Of a DNA stretch of 48,081 nucleotides, positions 16,796 to 26,520 are shown piece after piece; positions within the stretch are counted from its first letter, which is position 1; every line of letters starts with the position of its first letter. The stretch comes from Putridiphycobacter sp045107045 (GTDB lineage Bacteria; Bacteroidota; Bacteroidia; Flavobacteriales_D; Crocinitomicaceae): contig JBGCFR010000059.1 of assembly GCA_045107045.1 (NCBI GenBank), positions 1-48,081 of the forward strand. Reading direction: 5' to 3'. The notes beneath the pieces are model-generated. The model saw only the letters and a program-made list of their open reading frames with translations, did not search any database and was not told where the DNA came from. The translations under genes and the position numbers were made by a program.

Positions 16796-19634
16796 CAAGA
16801 ATTACGGTACCATTTAGCTCATGAGCTTTGTCCGACATAGTTTCAATAAAGTCTATTTTCCAAATATAAGCCCCAGGTTTTAATGGTTCTCCATTATACC
16901 TTCCGTCCCAACCAATTTCTGGATTGTAGCTAATAAACAAAAGTTCACCCCAACGATTAAAAATTTCAAGTTTGTATTTGTAAATATTAACCCCACTTGT
17001 AATTACTGGTAAAAAAATGTCGTTATTACCAGCGGTTAACGGTGTGAATGCATTGGGAATATATAGTACAATTTCGTCAATCATTTTAATATTCAATCTA
17101 TATTGATCTTTACAGGTTTTAGAACTATCGAAAACGGTTAAGGTTGTGCCGTACAGGGCGGCCTTATTTGGGTAGGTGTGAATTGGGTTTAGTTGCTCTG
17201 ATTGTGAGTTGTCTCCAAAATTCCATTCATTGTGAACGGCATTAACTGAATGGTTTTGAAAATATACAGTTGGCTCACTTAGTGTCACTTCTTTCGGTGA
17301 AAATGTAAATTCTGCTTTTGGTGTCGGCCTAACTTGAATATAGTTTTTTGCAATCAAAGTATCATCACAACCAGAAATATTATTAATGTAAAGACTCACA
17401 TCAACATTGTTTGTATAATTATTGTCGTTCGTTAAACAAATGTTAGGATAAGGTTCAAATGATTCCTGACCGTTACTAAATTTCCAATAATATTTAGCAT
17501 TTTTTATATTAGGAATTGCTTCAAAATTTAAGTCAATACAATCATTAGAGCAAATGCTTGTCGCGCTTGTACTAAAACTAATATCTATTTTACTACTTGG
17601 ACTTATCATTAAACTAGTATCATGAATACAGCCATAGTTACTGACTACTGAAAGGTTGGTTAAGTAGTTTCCTGAGATGTCATATTTATGAGTTGGAGAT
17701 ATTGTATTGGAAGTCATGTTATCACCAAAATTCCAATTTGATGAAACAATTGTTCCTGGACTAACTGAAGATGTATTATTGAATGTAGTTTCAAGACAAG
17801 AGGTAAGTTGGCTAAAGCTAGCCGTAGGATTTGGATAAATATTAATGGATAGGTTTGAAGTATCTGTGCAGCCTGAATCAGATATTGTAATCAACTCTAC
17901 AGAATAACTCGCATTTGAATCAAATGATGTAATTGGTGAATTAGCTGATGAAGTTATTGTATTCCCAAAATCCCATAAATAGTTACTTATATCACCTAGT
18001 AAAATACTAGATTGATTGTTAAAGGATACAGGTAAACCAATACAGGTATCGTTTGCTGTGAACTTAGAAATCGGTACTGCATTAACAAATAAAACTTGCT
18101 CCAAGGAGTCTGTGCATCCCAGATTGGTTAATGCTTTCAGCTCAATTGGATGATCTCCAGGACTGGTAAATTTAATTTTTTCGGTTGAATTTTGGCTTGT
18201 TAGATTGTTTCCAAAATCCCAGATAATGTCTGTGATATTTCCAGAAATAATGGAGCTGGTATTGGTGAAGCCAATACTATCATACAAACAATTGTTTTCT
18301 GAAATAAAACTAATATTTGGTGTCGGGTTTATGATTATTGAATGGTTAGCAGTATCAGTACAACCTTTATTGGTAAAAGCAACGAGTTCAATATCATAGG
18401 TGCCTGCTGAGGGAAATGCATATAAAGTATCTTCACTGTAAGCAATTTGTCCATTTCCAAAGTTCCACTTAAAATTAGTAATGTAATTCAATGAAGTTGG
18501 GTCCAAGACGGATTCACCATTATATAAGTATTCGGTATTTTGACAATCTTCAAAAGGAGCTCCTAAACTGGTTAATGGGAACTCTGAATCAGGTATGTTC
18601 ATTGTTTTCCCCTGGCAATTATCATTCAATAAATATAAAGCTGTATAATTACCTGGACCAAGGTTTGTAATGTCAATTGAATCTATGGTTTCACCAACTA
18701 TTGCTACTGAATCCTTATACCATTGCCAGGTACCATTGAAGTTACTATCTATTGAGGCGCTAAGCATTAGATTTTCATTACAAAAACTACCAGTTTCAGT
18801 AATTGTAATTGTAAAAATAGGTGCATAGAACAACCTAACACTATCCATAAAAAAATGAACAGTATTTTTATTATCTACTATATGTGAACCTGCGCCACAG
18901 GTGGGACCAAATCCGAAAGAAGTGATGGCTGAACTGGGTTCAAAATAATAATTGTATTGATGCCATTCACTGTCCATTGGAATACTATCATAGATATCAT
19001 CTAGCGGAGTCCAAAAGGGGTTGGTTGGACATCCAGAATTTAGCATAGGCACATTGTTACAGTCTGTTGTTCCGAAAATTCCTGTTTCAACAACTCCTTT
19101 GTTAATATTGTTAAAGCCTGGTTTAGGAAAAATATATGGCCTGAATGCATTGAACTGAACACGATACTTAAATCCAGGCGATAGGGGCGCATTTAAACAA
19201 ACGCTGGCAAAGTCATTATAAATATATTCATTAGTATTTCCATAATAAGCTAGTGAAAGTAATCCATCTGGTGTCGGGTTAAAACATTCATTTGGAATAT
19301 CCGCTATTGGGTCCCAATTTGGTGAACCATTGTCGCAAGAATTACAGGAGTTAACATATTCAGCATAAATATTCCAAATCGAATTACTGTTTTCCCAATT
19401 GTTTAAACAAGTAATTGATATAGGTGCAGTAGCAGGACAACATGAATAAAGATCAAAATTTGGATTTGGTATGACGGTAGGTAATTCAATTTCAATAATA
19501 CCTGCTCCACAATGACATTCCGGATCTTGAAGATCAATTAGTCCGTCGTCGTCGTCGTCAAATCCATTATCACATATTTCTTGCGAATAACCAAAAGCTG
19601 TAGCTAGCATTATTAGTGTAATGATCAACTTCAT
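16788..19634 (-). CDS. Secreted PKD-repeat protein with gliding-motility type C-terminal domain
   Basis: This 948-residue protein is a large surface protein of the adhesin type. A signal peptide (cleavage after about residue 18) is followed by an acidic NGFDDDDDGLIDLQDPEC segment (calcium-binding-like), a Cys-rich region, about six PKD-like domains with WNFGN/WDFGN/WNFGD cores (roughly residues 385-845), and a C-terminal gliding-motility-associated domain: YIPNAFTP, LEIFNRWGELLF, GWDGRYNGEPLKPGAYIW, the T9SS type B sorting signal. It should be secreted through T9SS to the outer surface. It converges on uvrA with an 8-nt overlap of the stop regions and has no terminator of its own. Confidence 0.93.
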   Translation of the reverse strand: MKLIITLIMLATAFGYSQEICDNGFDDDDDGLIDLQDPECHCGAGIIEIELPTVIPNPNFDLYSCCPATAPISITCLNNWENSNSIWNIYAEYVNSCNSCDNGSPNWDPIADIPNECFNPTPDGLLSLAYYGNTNEYIYNDFASVCLNAPLSPGFKYRVQFNAFRPYIFPKPGFNNINKGVVETGIFGTTDCNNVPMLNSGCPTNPFWTPLDDIYDSIPMDSEWHQYNYYFEPSSAITSFGFGPTCGAGSHIVDNKNTVHFFMDSVRLFYAPIFTITITETGSFCNENLMLSASIDSNFNGTWQWYKDSVAIVGETIDSIDITNLGPGNYTALYLLNDNCQGKTMNIPDSEFPLTSLGAPFEDCQNTEYLYNGESVLDPTSLNYITNFKWNFGNGQIAYSEDTLYAFPSAGTYDIELVAFTNKGCTDTANHSIIINPTPNISFISENNCLYDSIGFTNTSSIISGNITDIIWDFGNNLTSQNSTEKIKFTSPGDHPIELKALTNLGCTDSLEQVLFVNAVPISKFTANDTCIGLPVSFNNQSSILLGDISNYLWDFGNTITSSANSPITSFDSNASYSVELITISDSGCTDTSNLSINIYPNPTASFSQLTSCLETTFNNTSSVSPGTIVSSNWNFGDNMTSNTISPTHKYDISGNYLTNLSVVSNYGCIHDTSLMISPSSKIDISFSTSATSICSNDCIDLNFEAIPNIKNAKYYWKFSNGQESFEPYPNICLTNDNNYTNNVDVSLYINNISGCDDTLIAKNYIQVRPTPKAEFTFSPKEVTLSEPTVYFQNHSVNAVHNEWNFGDNSQSEQLNPIHTYPNKAALYGTTLTVFDSSKTCKDQYRLNIKMIDEIVLYIPNAFTPLTAGNNDIFLPVITSGVNIYKYKLEIFNRWGELLFISYNPEIGWDGRYNGEPLKPGAYIWKIDFIETMSDKAHELNGTVILVN

Positions 19635-19766
19635 TCTATATCAAAGATACAATATTTAATATTAAGACGGTCAAATTATGAAATGGCTGCCTTTAAATTA
19701 ATTTTCATGAACTATTTTATGAATTAGAAAATAAACGAGCTTTTGGTTTAAACTGAAAGTATAAGT

Positions 19767-19797
19767 TTGTAGTTCCAAATAAAAGTCATATCTTTGC
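19767..19797 (+). promoter_or_regulatory. Bacteroidota-type promoter of rpsA
   Basis: TTG at 19767-19769, 19-nt spacer, then TATCTTTGC at 19789-19797 (consensus TAnnTTTG). The start site should be about 19803, giving an 80-nt leader before the rpsA ATG; the leader contains a GGGGTCGGCTGG element of unknown role. Confidence 0.75.
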
Positions 19798-19885
19798 ACT
19801 CAATTTAAGAAAAACTGGGGTCGGCTGGTAAATTTTAACACTCTAAAAACACCGATCAATTTGAGATACAAATTGAAACGCCAAA

Positions 19886-21862
19886 ATGGCTGAAGAAACA
19901 AAAAAAACAGAGGGAACTGTCGAAAACACAAGCCCTCAAGTCGAAGAAACTACTGATGCAAAAGTAGAAACTCCAAAAGAAAAGAAAGCTCCAAAAGCTA
20001 AAAAAGAAGTAGCAGAAACAACTGAAAAGCCGGCTAAAAAAGTGGCTGCTAAAAAAGAAGTTGTAGAAGTAACTGAAGAGGTTGCTGCACCAGTTGAAGA
20101 AGCTGAGTTTGATTGGTATGCATACGAAAATGATGGATACTCTGAAACTAAAGTTGCTGAATTAAATGATATTTATGAAGGTTCTTTAAACTCAATTATC
20201 GAAAAATCTGTTGTTGATGGAACTGTTATACAGTTAACTGACAAAGAAGCAGTAATTAATGTAAAGTATAAATCAGAAGGTGTTATTGCAATTAACGAAT
20301 TCCGTTACAACCCCGATTTGGCGATTGGTGATTCTGTAGAAGTTTACGTTGAAGCTTTAGAAGATAAATATGGACAACTAGTATTGTCTCACAGAACTGC
20401 AAGAGTTCACAGAGCTTGGGAAAAAGTAAATGAAGTACTTAAAACAGGTGAAGTAATTACTGGTTTTGTAAAATGTAGAACTAAAGGTGGTTTAATCGTT
20501 GATGTATTTGGTTTAGAAGCATTCTTACCAGGTTCACAAATTGACGTGAAGCCAATTAGAGATTATGACGTTTATGTTGGAAAGAACATGGAATTTAAAG
20601 TGGTTAAAATTAATCACGAATTTAAAAACGTTGTTGTATCGCATAAAGCACTTATTGAGGCTGAATTAGAAGAGCAGAAAAAAGTAATTATCGGTGGTCT
20701 TGAAAAAGGACAAGTATTAGAAGGAACAGTTAAAAACATTACATCTTACGGTGTGTTTATCGATTTAGGTGGTGTTGATGGTTTAATTCATATTACTGAT
20801 CTATCATGGGGTAGAGTTGGTCATCCAGAAGAGATTGTAACATTAGATGAAAAAATTAATGTTGTAATTCTTGACTTTGATGATAACAAGAAAAGAATTG
20901 CTCTTGGATTGAAACAATTACAACCACATCCGTGGGATAAGTTAGACGAAGGAATGAATGTAGGCGATACTGTAAAAGGTAAAGTTGTAATTTTAGCTGA
21001 TTACGGTGCATTTGTTGAAATTTCTGAAGGTGTTGAAGGTTTAATTCACGTGTCAGAAATGTCTTGGTCACAACATTTACGTTCAGCTCAAGATTTCTTG
21101 AAAGTTGGAGATGAGGTTGAAGCTCAAGTTTTAACTTTAGATAGAGAAGAAAGAAAAATGTCATTAGGTATTAAGCAATTAATGCCAGATCCATGGGCAG
21201 ATATTGAAACTAAATATCCAGTAGAATCTAAGCACACTGCTATTGTACGTAACTTCACAAACTTTGGAGTATTTGTAGAATTAGAAGAAGGTGTTGATGG
21301 TTTAATCCATATTTCTGATTTATCATGGTCTAAGAAAATCAAGCATCCATCTGAATTCTGTAAAGTAGGAGACAATATGGATGTGACTGTATTAGAGTTA
21401 GACAGAGATAATAGAAGAATTGCTTTAGGACATAAACAATTAGAGCAAAATCCATGGGATGTATTTGAAGAAACTTTCGCAGAAGGGACTACTCACCAAG
21501 GAACTATTATCGACGTGAAGAAAGATAAGATTACTATTGTATCTCTTCCATATGGTGTTGAAGGCGTTTGTCCTAAGAAACACCTAAGAAAAGCTGATGG
21601 TGAATCTGCTGGTGTTGATGAAGTACTAGATTTCAAAGTAATCGAATTTAATAAAGATGCTAAGAAAATTGTAGTATCTCACTTAAGAACTTTCGAAGAA
21701 GGTGAAGATAAGCCAACAACTACCAAGAGTAGTGGAGCAAGAAAATCATCAGGTGGTGCTTCTAGCTCAGTGAAGGCTAACAATGCTGGAAATGAAAAAT
21801 CTACATTAGGTGATTTAGATGCATTAGCAGCTTTAAAATCTGAAATGGAAGGCGGAAAGTAA
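19886..21862 (+). CDS. rpsA: 30S ribosomal protein S1
   Basis: S1 binds mRNA on the 30S subunit and helps initiation, which matters in Bacteroidota where Shine-Dalgarno signals are weak. The 658-residue product has a low-complexity N-terminal extension of about 72 residues (E/K/A/P/T repeats such as KKAPKAKK and KPAKKVAAKKE), then six S1 motifs, e.g. GVFIDLGGVDGLIHITDLSW, GAFVEISEGVEGLIHVSEMSW and GVFVELEEGVDGLIHISDLSW, each followed by a KxxIALGxKQL type strand. A Ser/Lys/Gly-rich tail closes it. Strong promoter upstream, strong terminator downstream; it is monocistronic. Confidence 0.97.
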   Translation: MAEETKKTEGTVENTSPQVEETTDAKVETPKEKKAPKAKKEVAETTEKPAKKVAAKKEVVEVTEEVAAPVEEAEFDWYAYENDGYSETKVAELNDIYEGSLNSIIEKSVVDGTVIQLTDKEAVINVKYKSEGVIAINEFRYNPDLAIGDSVEVYVEALEDKYGQLVLSHRTARVHRAWEKVNEVLKTGEVITGFVKCRTKGGLIVDVFGLEAFLPGSQIDVKPIRDYDVYVGKNMEFKVVKINHEFKNVVVSHKALIEAELEEQKKVIIGGLEKGQVLEGTVKNITSYGVFIDLGGVDGLIHITDLSWGRVGHPEEIVTLDEKINVVILDFDDNKKRIALGLKQLQPHPWDKLDEGMNVGDTVKGKVVILADYGAFVEISEGVEGLIHVSEMSWSQHLRSAQDFLKVGDEVEAQVLTLDREERKMSLGIKQLMPDPWADIETKYPVESKHTAIVRNFTNFGVFVELEEGVDGLIHISDLSWSKKIKHPSEFCKVGDNMDVTVLELDRDNRRIALGHKQLEQNPWDVFEETFAEGTTHQGTIIDVKKDKITIVSLPYGVEGVCPKKHLRKADGESAGVDEVLDFKVIEFNKDAKKIVVSHLRTFEEGEDKPTTTKSSGARKSSGGASSSVKANNAGNEKSTLGDLDALAALKSEMEGGK

Positions 21863-21884
21863 TTTCAGCTTACATAATATAATT

Positions 21885-21920
21885 AAAAAGCCCTGACGAA
21901 TTATCATCAGGGCTTTTTTT
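21885..21920 (+). terminator. Terminator of rpsA
   Basis: Stem AGCCCTGA (21889-21896) / TCAGGGCT (21907-21914), extended by A:T pairs (21885-21888), 10-nt loop region, and seven T (21914-21920). Confidence 0.9.
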
Positions 21921-22292
21921 GTCCATAGCAAAGACTTTATTCCCTTAATTGAATAAAATTAAAGAGAAACGATCATTCTCTAAAATTCCTCAATTTGTTA
22001 AGCTACTGTAATCTAATTTCCCAATCAAATAATTTCTAACCTTTCCTTCATGTTTTTCTTCTACTTCGTCAAAGAGATTGCTGTCTAAATAGTTGTTTTA
22101 ATTGTAACTTATATAAAACTTAAATTCCTGGCAATTTCAAGTAGCATGAAAGAAAATTCTTGACAGATTGACATTTAAAAATGTTAAAATCAAAAGCCTT
22201 CAACTAGGGTCTTGTGTTTTTTTTCATCAATTATATAGCTAATCATTTTGATTAATTTCTTTACCTTTGAAACTTAATTTAAAGATTTTTAA
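21921..22292. other. Gene-free spacer upstream of the beta-propeller gene
   Basis: A 372-nt AT-rich gap between the rpsA terminator and the next start codon. The only recognisable element is TACCTTTG at 22262-22269, a match to the -7 consensus placed 23 nt before the start; no -33 TTTG lies at the right distance. No ORF or structured RNA was recognised. Confidence 0.4.
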
Positions 22293-24887
22293 ATGAGAAA
22301 TCTAAAGCTTATATTTCTATCTTTTTTTTGTTTTTCTGTTCTGGGTGCAAAAGCGCAAAGTCTTTACGCAGAATGGGCGAAATCAGCTGGTAGTGGAACT
22401 CTTGATATTGGAACCACATTGACGATTGACCATTCAGGCAATATTCTTATTTCAGGCAGTTACAGGTATACAGTAGATTTTGATCCAGGGCCATCAGTTT
22501 ATAACTTGTCATCTTCAAACACTGCTGGATTTATACTAAAGCTAGATTCAGCTGGAAATTTTATCTGGGCAAGATCAATACCTGACAGACCACAAAATTA
22601 TGATAAATCAATAGCAGTGGATATTAATGATAATATTTATTTGGTCGGCAGTTATTGGGGGACTCTTGATTTTGATCCCTCTCCATTAAATGTTTATAAT
22701 TTGTCTTCAAATGGGTCTGATGATATATTCATATTAAAACTTGACTCAAATGGCAATTTTGTTTGGGTTCACTCATTTGGTGACACTGCTTACGATCAGG
22801 CAAATGGTATTGTAATTGACCATAACCAAAATCTATGTGTGGCAGGAAGTTTTCGTGGTAATGTCGATTTTGATCCGGGAGTAAGTATATATAACTTAAC
22901 ATCTACTGCTAATTCTTTAGGTCTCTCTAAAGATATTTTTATCCTTAAACTAGACACCCTTGGGCAATTTATCTGGGCAAAATCGATTGGAGGTGAACAA
23001 TCAGACAATGCTAATGCCGTTGATGTGGATTCTATTGGTAATATTTATACAACTGGCTCTTATCGTGAAATGGTAGATTTTAACCCATCACCAACAAGCA
23101 CATATAATTTGAATTCTGCCTTGTTTTCTGAAGATATTTTCGTTTTAAAACTAGACTCGTTAGGTGATTTTGTTTGGGCCAATTCTTTTGGTAGTTATTC
23201 ATCAGGTGATGAAGGGAATTCGATATCGGTTGATCCGTTTGGAGATTTGTTAATTGCTGGAGAATTTAATAATACTGTCGATTTTGATCCCTCAGGAAGT
23301 ACTGCTAATTTGACTGCAACTAGTACACTTGATAATTTTGTTTTAAAGCTAACAGCTAACGGTTCTTTTGGTTGGGTAAAACGGTATAATTACGTAAGAT
23401 CTGTGGTGTCTGATTTAAGTGGAAATGCACATTATTTAGGTTCTGCTATAGGGAAGGTAGATGTAAATGGTAACGCCCTTTGGACAGAAGGGATTGGGGT
23501 ATATGGTAACTCAATTGCTGTGAGTCAAAGTAATGAAATTTATGCAACTGGCTTTTTTTTGGATACGGTTGATATTGATCCAAGTACTTCGGTCCTTGAA
23601 CTTTATTCTAATGGTAATCGAGATATATTTGTTGCAAAATTCAATTTTTGTGAAAACTCTGGGGTTGATGTGATCACCGCTTGTAATAGTTATGAATGGA
23701 TTGATGGTATTACCTATACTTCTAATAATAATACAGCTACTTTTACAGTAACCAATGTTAATGGATGCGATTCGATTGTTAGTCTTGACTTAACTATTTA
23801 TCAGTCTAGTTTCGGTGCAGATACTGTAATAGCTTGCGATAATTATACCTGGTTCAATGGGGTTACTTATTATTCTACAAGTGATTCTATTTCAGATACA
23901 CTAATCAATACTGAAGGGTGTGATTCAATAATAACTCTCAATCTAACTATTTTGGAATCAACTAATGTTATCGATTCTGTTGTAGCTTGCGAGTCGTACA
24001 CATGGATTAATGGGGTAACGTATTATTCAAGTACTGATACAGTAGTAGCGTCATTTATTAAGCAAAATGGATGTGATTCAATTGTTAATTTAGATCTTAC
24101 AATTAAACAACACTCTTCTGGCATTGATTCTATTACTGTTTGTGATCAAATGACTTGGATTGATGGAATTACATACACATCAAGCAATAATGCGGCAACA
24201 TTTACATTAGTCAATGCTGCTGGTTGCGACTCAATAGTCGCTTTAAATCTAACTGTTTTATCTTCAACTACCGTTAGTGATGTGATTTCTTCCTGTGGTC
24301 CTTATACTTGGATTGACGGAGTAACTTATACAGTAAGCAATAATACAGCAATGCATACACTCACTAATTCTATTGGTTGCGATTCTATAATTGAATTAGA
24401 TCTTAGCATTACGAGTATTGATTTAGGTGTGAGTACCAATATTTCAACAATTACAGCAAGTTCTGGAATTAATATAACTTATCAGTGGTTGGATTGTAAT
24501 GCTAATTTTATGGGTATTATCGGAGAGAATAATCAAATTTTTAATCCTACTGCAATAGGTGCTTATGCTGTAGAAATAACTCAGAACAATTGCGTAGACA
24601 CATCAGAATGTGTCAATATTATTGGGATTGCTAGTGTCATTGAATCCGAAGAGATTGATTTCAAGTACTATCCGAATCCTACTTCAGGTGCATTGACTTT
24701 AGAGTTTAAGCAAGAGCGGAACTATAATCGCATTGTTGTTTTAAATCTTAATGGAGAGATTCTAAGTAAATATGATGTTAATAAATCTACTATGCAGATT
24801 CCTTTCTCATATTCTAAAGGTCTTTATTTAGTCCAGTTAATTGGAGAAAATGACATTGTTAAGTTAGTAAAAATTGTAAAAGAATAG
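22293..24887 (+). CDS. T9SS-secreted beta-propeller protein with repeats
   Basis: This is an 864-residue secreted protein: signal peptide (to about residue 21, LGAKAQ), then an SBBP-like beta-propeller with recurrent FILKLDSAGNFIWA strands and six VDFDPS-type turns (residues about 25-450). Then come five consecutive units of about 51 residues (about 457-710), each with a Cys pair and the pattern xxACxxYTWIxGVTY ... GCDSIxxLxLT. It ends in a type A T9SS sorting domain (KYYPNPTSGALTLEF ... LVKIVKE). It is probably a surface-attached or released binding protein; the ligand is unknown. The acidic DFDPS turns may hold calcium, but that is inference. Confidence 0.92.
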   Translation: MRNLKLIFLSFFCFSVLGAKAQSLYAEWAKSAGSGTLDIGTTLTIDHSGNILISGSYRYTVDFDPGPSVYNLSSSNTAGFILKLDSAGNFIWARSIPDRPQNYDKSIAVDINDNIYLVGSYWGTLDFDPSPLNVYNLSSNGSDDIFILKLDSNGNFVWVHSFGDTAYDQANGIVIDHNQNLCVAGSFRGNVDFDPGVSIYNLTSTANSLGLSKDIFILKLDTLGQFIWAKSIGGEQSDNANAVDVDSIGNIYTTGSYREMVDFNPSPTSTYNLNSALFSEDIFVLKLDSLGDFVWANSFGSYSSGDEGNSISVDPFGDLLIAGEFNNTVDFDPSGSTANLTATSTLDNFVLKLTANGSFGWVKRYNYVRSVVSDLSGNAHYLGSAIGKVDVNGNALWTEGIGVYGNSIAVSQSNEIYATGFFLDTVDIDPSTSVLELYSNGNRDIFVAKFNFCENSGVDVITACNSYEWIDGITYTSNNNTATFTVTNVNGCDSIVSLDLTIYQSSFGADTVIACDNYTWFNGVTYYSTSDSISDTLINTEGCDSIITLNLTILESTNVIDSVVACESYTWINGVTYYSSTDTVVASFIKQNGCDSIVNLDLTIKQHSSGIDSITVCDQMTWIDGITYTSSNNAATFTLVNAAGCDSIVALNLTVLSSTTVSDVISSCGPYTWIDGVTYTVSNNTAMHTLTNSIGCDSIIELDLSITSIDLGVSTNISTITASSGINITYQWLDCNANFMGIIGENNQIFNPTAIGAYAVEITQNNCVDTSECVNIIGIASVIESEEIDFKYYPNPTSGALTLEFKQERNYNRIVVLNLNGEILSKYDVNKSTMQIPFSYSKGLYLVQLIGENDIVKLVKIVKE

Positions 24888-25032
24888 CACGTGATTGTAT
24901 CTACTTGGGAACATTTATTGCCTGGACTTTTATTCATTAGTTTAAATTAAATTACTATTTTCGTTAATAAGCGATTGTACTTATAGCATGCGATTGGAAT
25001 AAAAAAAATACAATTTAATCATTAAAGAAAAC

Positions 25033-25917
25033 ATGAAAAACTTAAAACACATCTTTATTTTTGTCCTTTTTAGCTTTCAAGCAAATCTATTTTCCCAGTT
25101 TGGCGGTACATGTTCACCTAAATTAATTAAAGAACGATTTCTAAAAAGTACTGTACTTATTATTTCGACAGGTTTTGACGAAATGGATGAAAGATTAAAA
25201 CTAGGCTTTGAAAAATACTGGGAGCATACTGATTACAAATTTGTTGCACGAGATTACAAGTATTCTACTTCTGATAAATCCATTTCCTACTTAGTACCTG
25301 TTACTATGACAGTTGAAGATAATTTGTCCTCGCAACAATATAATCGATATGCTTTGATTATGGGGGGTGATGAAGATATTTTTAAACGAACTGTGGCTGA
25401 TGTTGTTTTAGATAATTTTTCTCATGAAAAATATGTAGTTGATGCGACTTATAGAGCGACAGGTATTGTAAAAATGATGCACGATTTTATAGAGATGAAA
25501 ATTGATGGGGCCAAAGTTAACGGACAAACTATTACCAAAGTTAGATATAATTCAGGATTTGTTTACAATAAGAAAAGTTCTAAAATAAAAGGTAAAACAT
25601 TGCTCATTAGTAAGTCTTCTATGACTTATGGTAAGTATTATCCATTTGATACAAAAGGGAGGCCGGTATTTGATAAAGAGAAATTTAAAGAATTATATAA
25701 GCACAAGGTGAAGTTTGTTTCTGATGAAGAGTTACAGGAACATATTGATAATGGAACAGAGGACTATTGTTATTTGTTGCCTGTTTTTGCAAGAAAAAAG
25801 TACATATTTGTTATAGATTGCGAGACAGAGAGTGTGTTGTACAATGGTTACAGTCCTTCTGGTCTAAGTATTAAGAGCGCTGATATTAAAAAATTGAATA
25901 AAGCAGTTTCTAACTAA
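25033..25917 (+). CDS. Secreted protein of unknown function
   Basis: The 294-residue product has a signal peptide (MKNLKHIFIFVLFSFQANLFSQ, cleavage about residue 22) and no recognised motif. Readable features are a GGTC Cys near the mature N-terminus, an alternating hydrophobic core (YLVPVTMTVED, YALIMGGDED), a KMMHDFIEMK segment and a final CETESVLYNGYSP. No lipobox or T9SS tail is present, so it is probably periplasmic. It follows the beta-propeller gene after 145 nt and has its own terminator. I could not assign a family. Confidence 0.75.
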   Translation: MKNLKHIFIFVLFSFQANLFSQFGGTCSPKLIKERFLKSTVLIISTGFDEMDERLKLGFEKYWEHTDYKFVARDYKYSTSDKSISYLVPVTMTVEDNLSSQQYNRYALIMGGDEDIFKRTVADVVLDNFSHEKYVVDATYRATGIVKMMHDFIEMKIDGAKVNGQTITKVRYNSGFVYNKKSSKIKGKTLLISKSSMTYGKYYPFDTKGRPVFDKEKFKELYKHKVKFVSDEELQEHIDNGTEDYCYLLPVFARKKYIFVIDCETESVLYNGYSPSGLSIKSADIKKLNKAVSN

Positions 25918-25966
25918 TACTGAACTCTATTTACAATTAAATCAACAAATCTTGCATAGCTTTTTT

Positions 25967-25998
25967 AGTGCAAAACATTAGGTTTTGCACTTTATTTT
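25967..25998 (+). terminator. Terminator of the unknown secreted protein gene
   Basis: Perfect 10-bp stem AGTGCAAAAC (25967-25976) / GTTTTGCACT (25982-25991) with loop ATTAG, then TTATTTT. It lies 49 nt after the stop codon. Confidence 0.75.
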
Positions 25999-26078
25999 AA
26001 ATATACAGTTCTAATTTTTTTAAATTACCATCTAGTTTAATTATTGATTATTAGCTGCTTGTGGTCTTTTTTTTCGGA

Positions 26079-26138
26079 CTATATTTATAGTTTATAATTT
26101 AAAACTATAAATATAGTTGTATAATTATAAAAATAGTT
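26079..26138 (+). promoter_or_regulatory. Putative BlaI operator with three sites
   Basis: Upstream of blaI there are two perfect 14-bp palindromes: ACTATATTTATAGT at 26079-26092 and ACTATAAATATAGT at 26105-26118; together they form a perfect 16-bp inverted repeat (26079-26094 / 26103-26118). A third degenerate copy ATTATAAAAATAGT (12 of 14 matches) is at 26125-26138, 13 nt before the ATG. Such dyads are what a dimeric winged-helix BlaI/MecI repressor binds. The centres lie 26 and 20 nt apart, which would allow cooperative binding and autorepression of the blaI-blaR1 operon. Confidence 0.7.
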
Positions 26139-26151
26139 ATACATTTACAGC

Positions 26152-26520
26152 ATGACAAAGAAATTGACAAAAGCAGAAGAGCAGATTATGCAGGCTCTTT
26201 GGCAAGTGAAAAAAGGATTTGCAAAGGATGTTTTGACTGCACTGAAGGAACCAAAGCCAGCTTATAATACGGTTTTAACTGTGGTAAGGGTGTTAGTTGA
26301 TAAAGGGTTTGTAAAATTCAATACTTACGGAAAGTCAAATGAGTACTATCCAACGATCACAAAAGAAGACTATTCTAAAACACAATTGTCATCAATTAAG
26401 GTTAAGTACTTTAATAATTCGACCAAAGAGTTACTATCGTTTTTTTTAAAAGAGAATTCAACCAGTTTAGATGAATTGAATGATATTATGAAAGAGTTAA
26501 ACGAAAACGAAAAGAAATGA
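26152..26520 (+). CDS. blaI: BlaI/MecI-family transcriptional repressor
   Basis: The 122-residue protein is a PenR/BlaI-type winged-helix repressor. The N-terminal winged helix (about 1-75) contains KLTKAEEQIMQALWQVKKGF, the usual LTxxExxIMxxLW start, and AYNTVLTVVRVLVDKGFV, the recognition-helix and wing region; the C-terminal helices (DELNDIMKELNENEKK) form the dimer interface. In the classical system the sensor protease releases the repressor from its operator. It overlaps the next gene by 4 nt (ATGA), and a palindromic operator sits just upstream. The symbol follows the family; the regulated response here is unknown and need not be beta-lactams. Confidence 0.9.
   Translation: MTKKLTKAEEQIMQALWQVKKGFAKDVLTALKEPKPAYNTVLTVVRVLVDKGFVKFNTYGKSNEYYPTITKEDYSKTQLSSIKVKYFNNSTKELLSFFLKENSTSLDELNDIMKELNENEKK

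Noticed and set aside
19540..19570. GTC trinucleotide run (minus-strand GAC repeats)
   Set aside because: It codes the Asp run of the PKD protein; not an expanded repeat or CRISPR.
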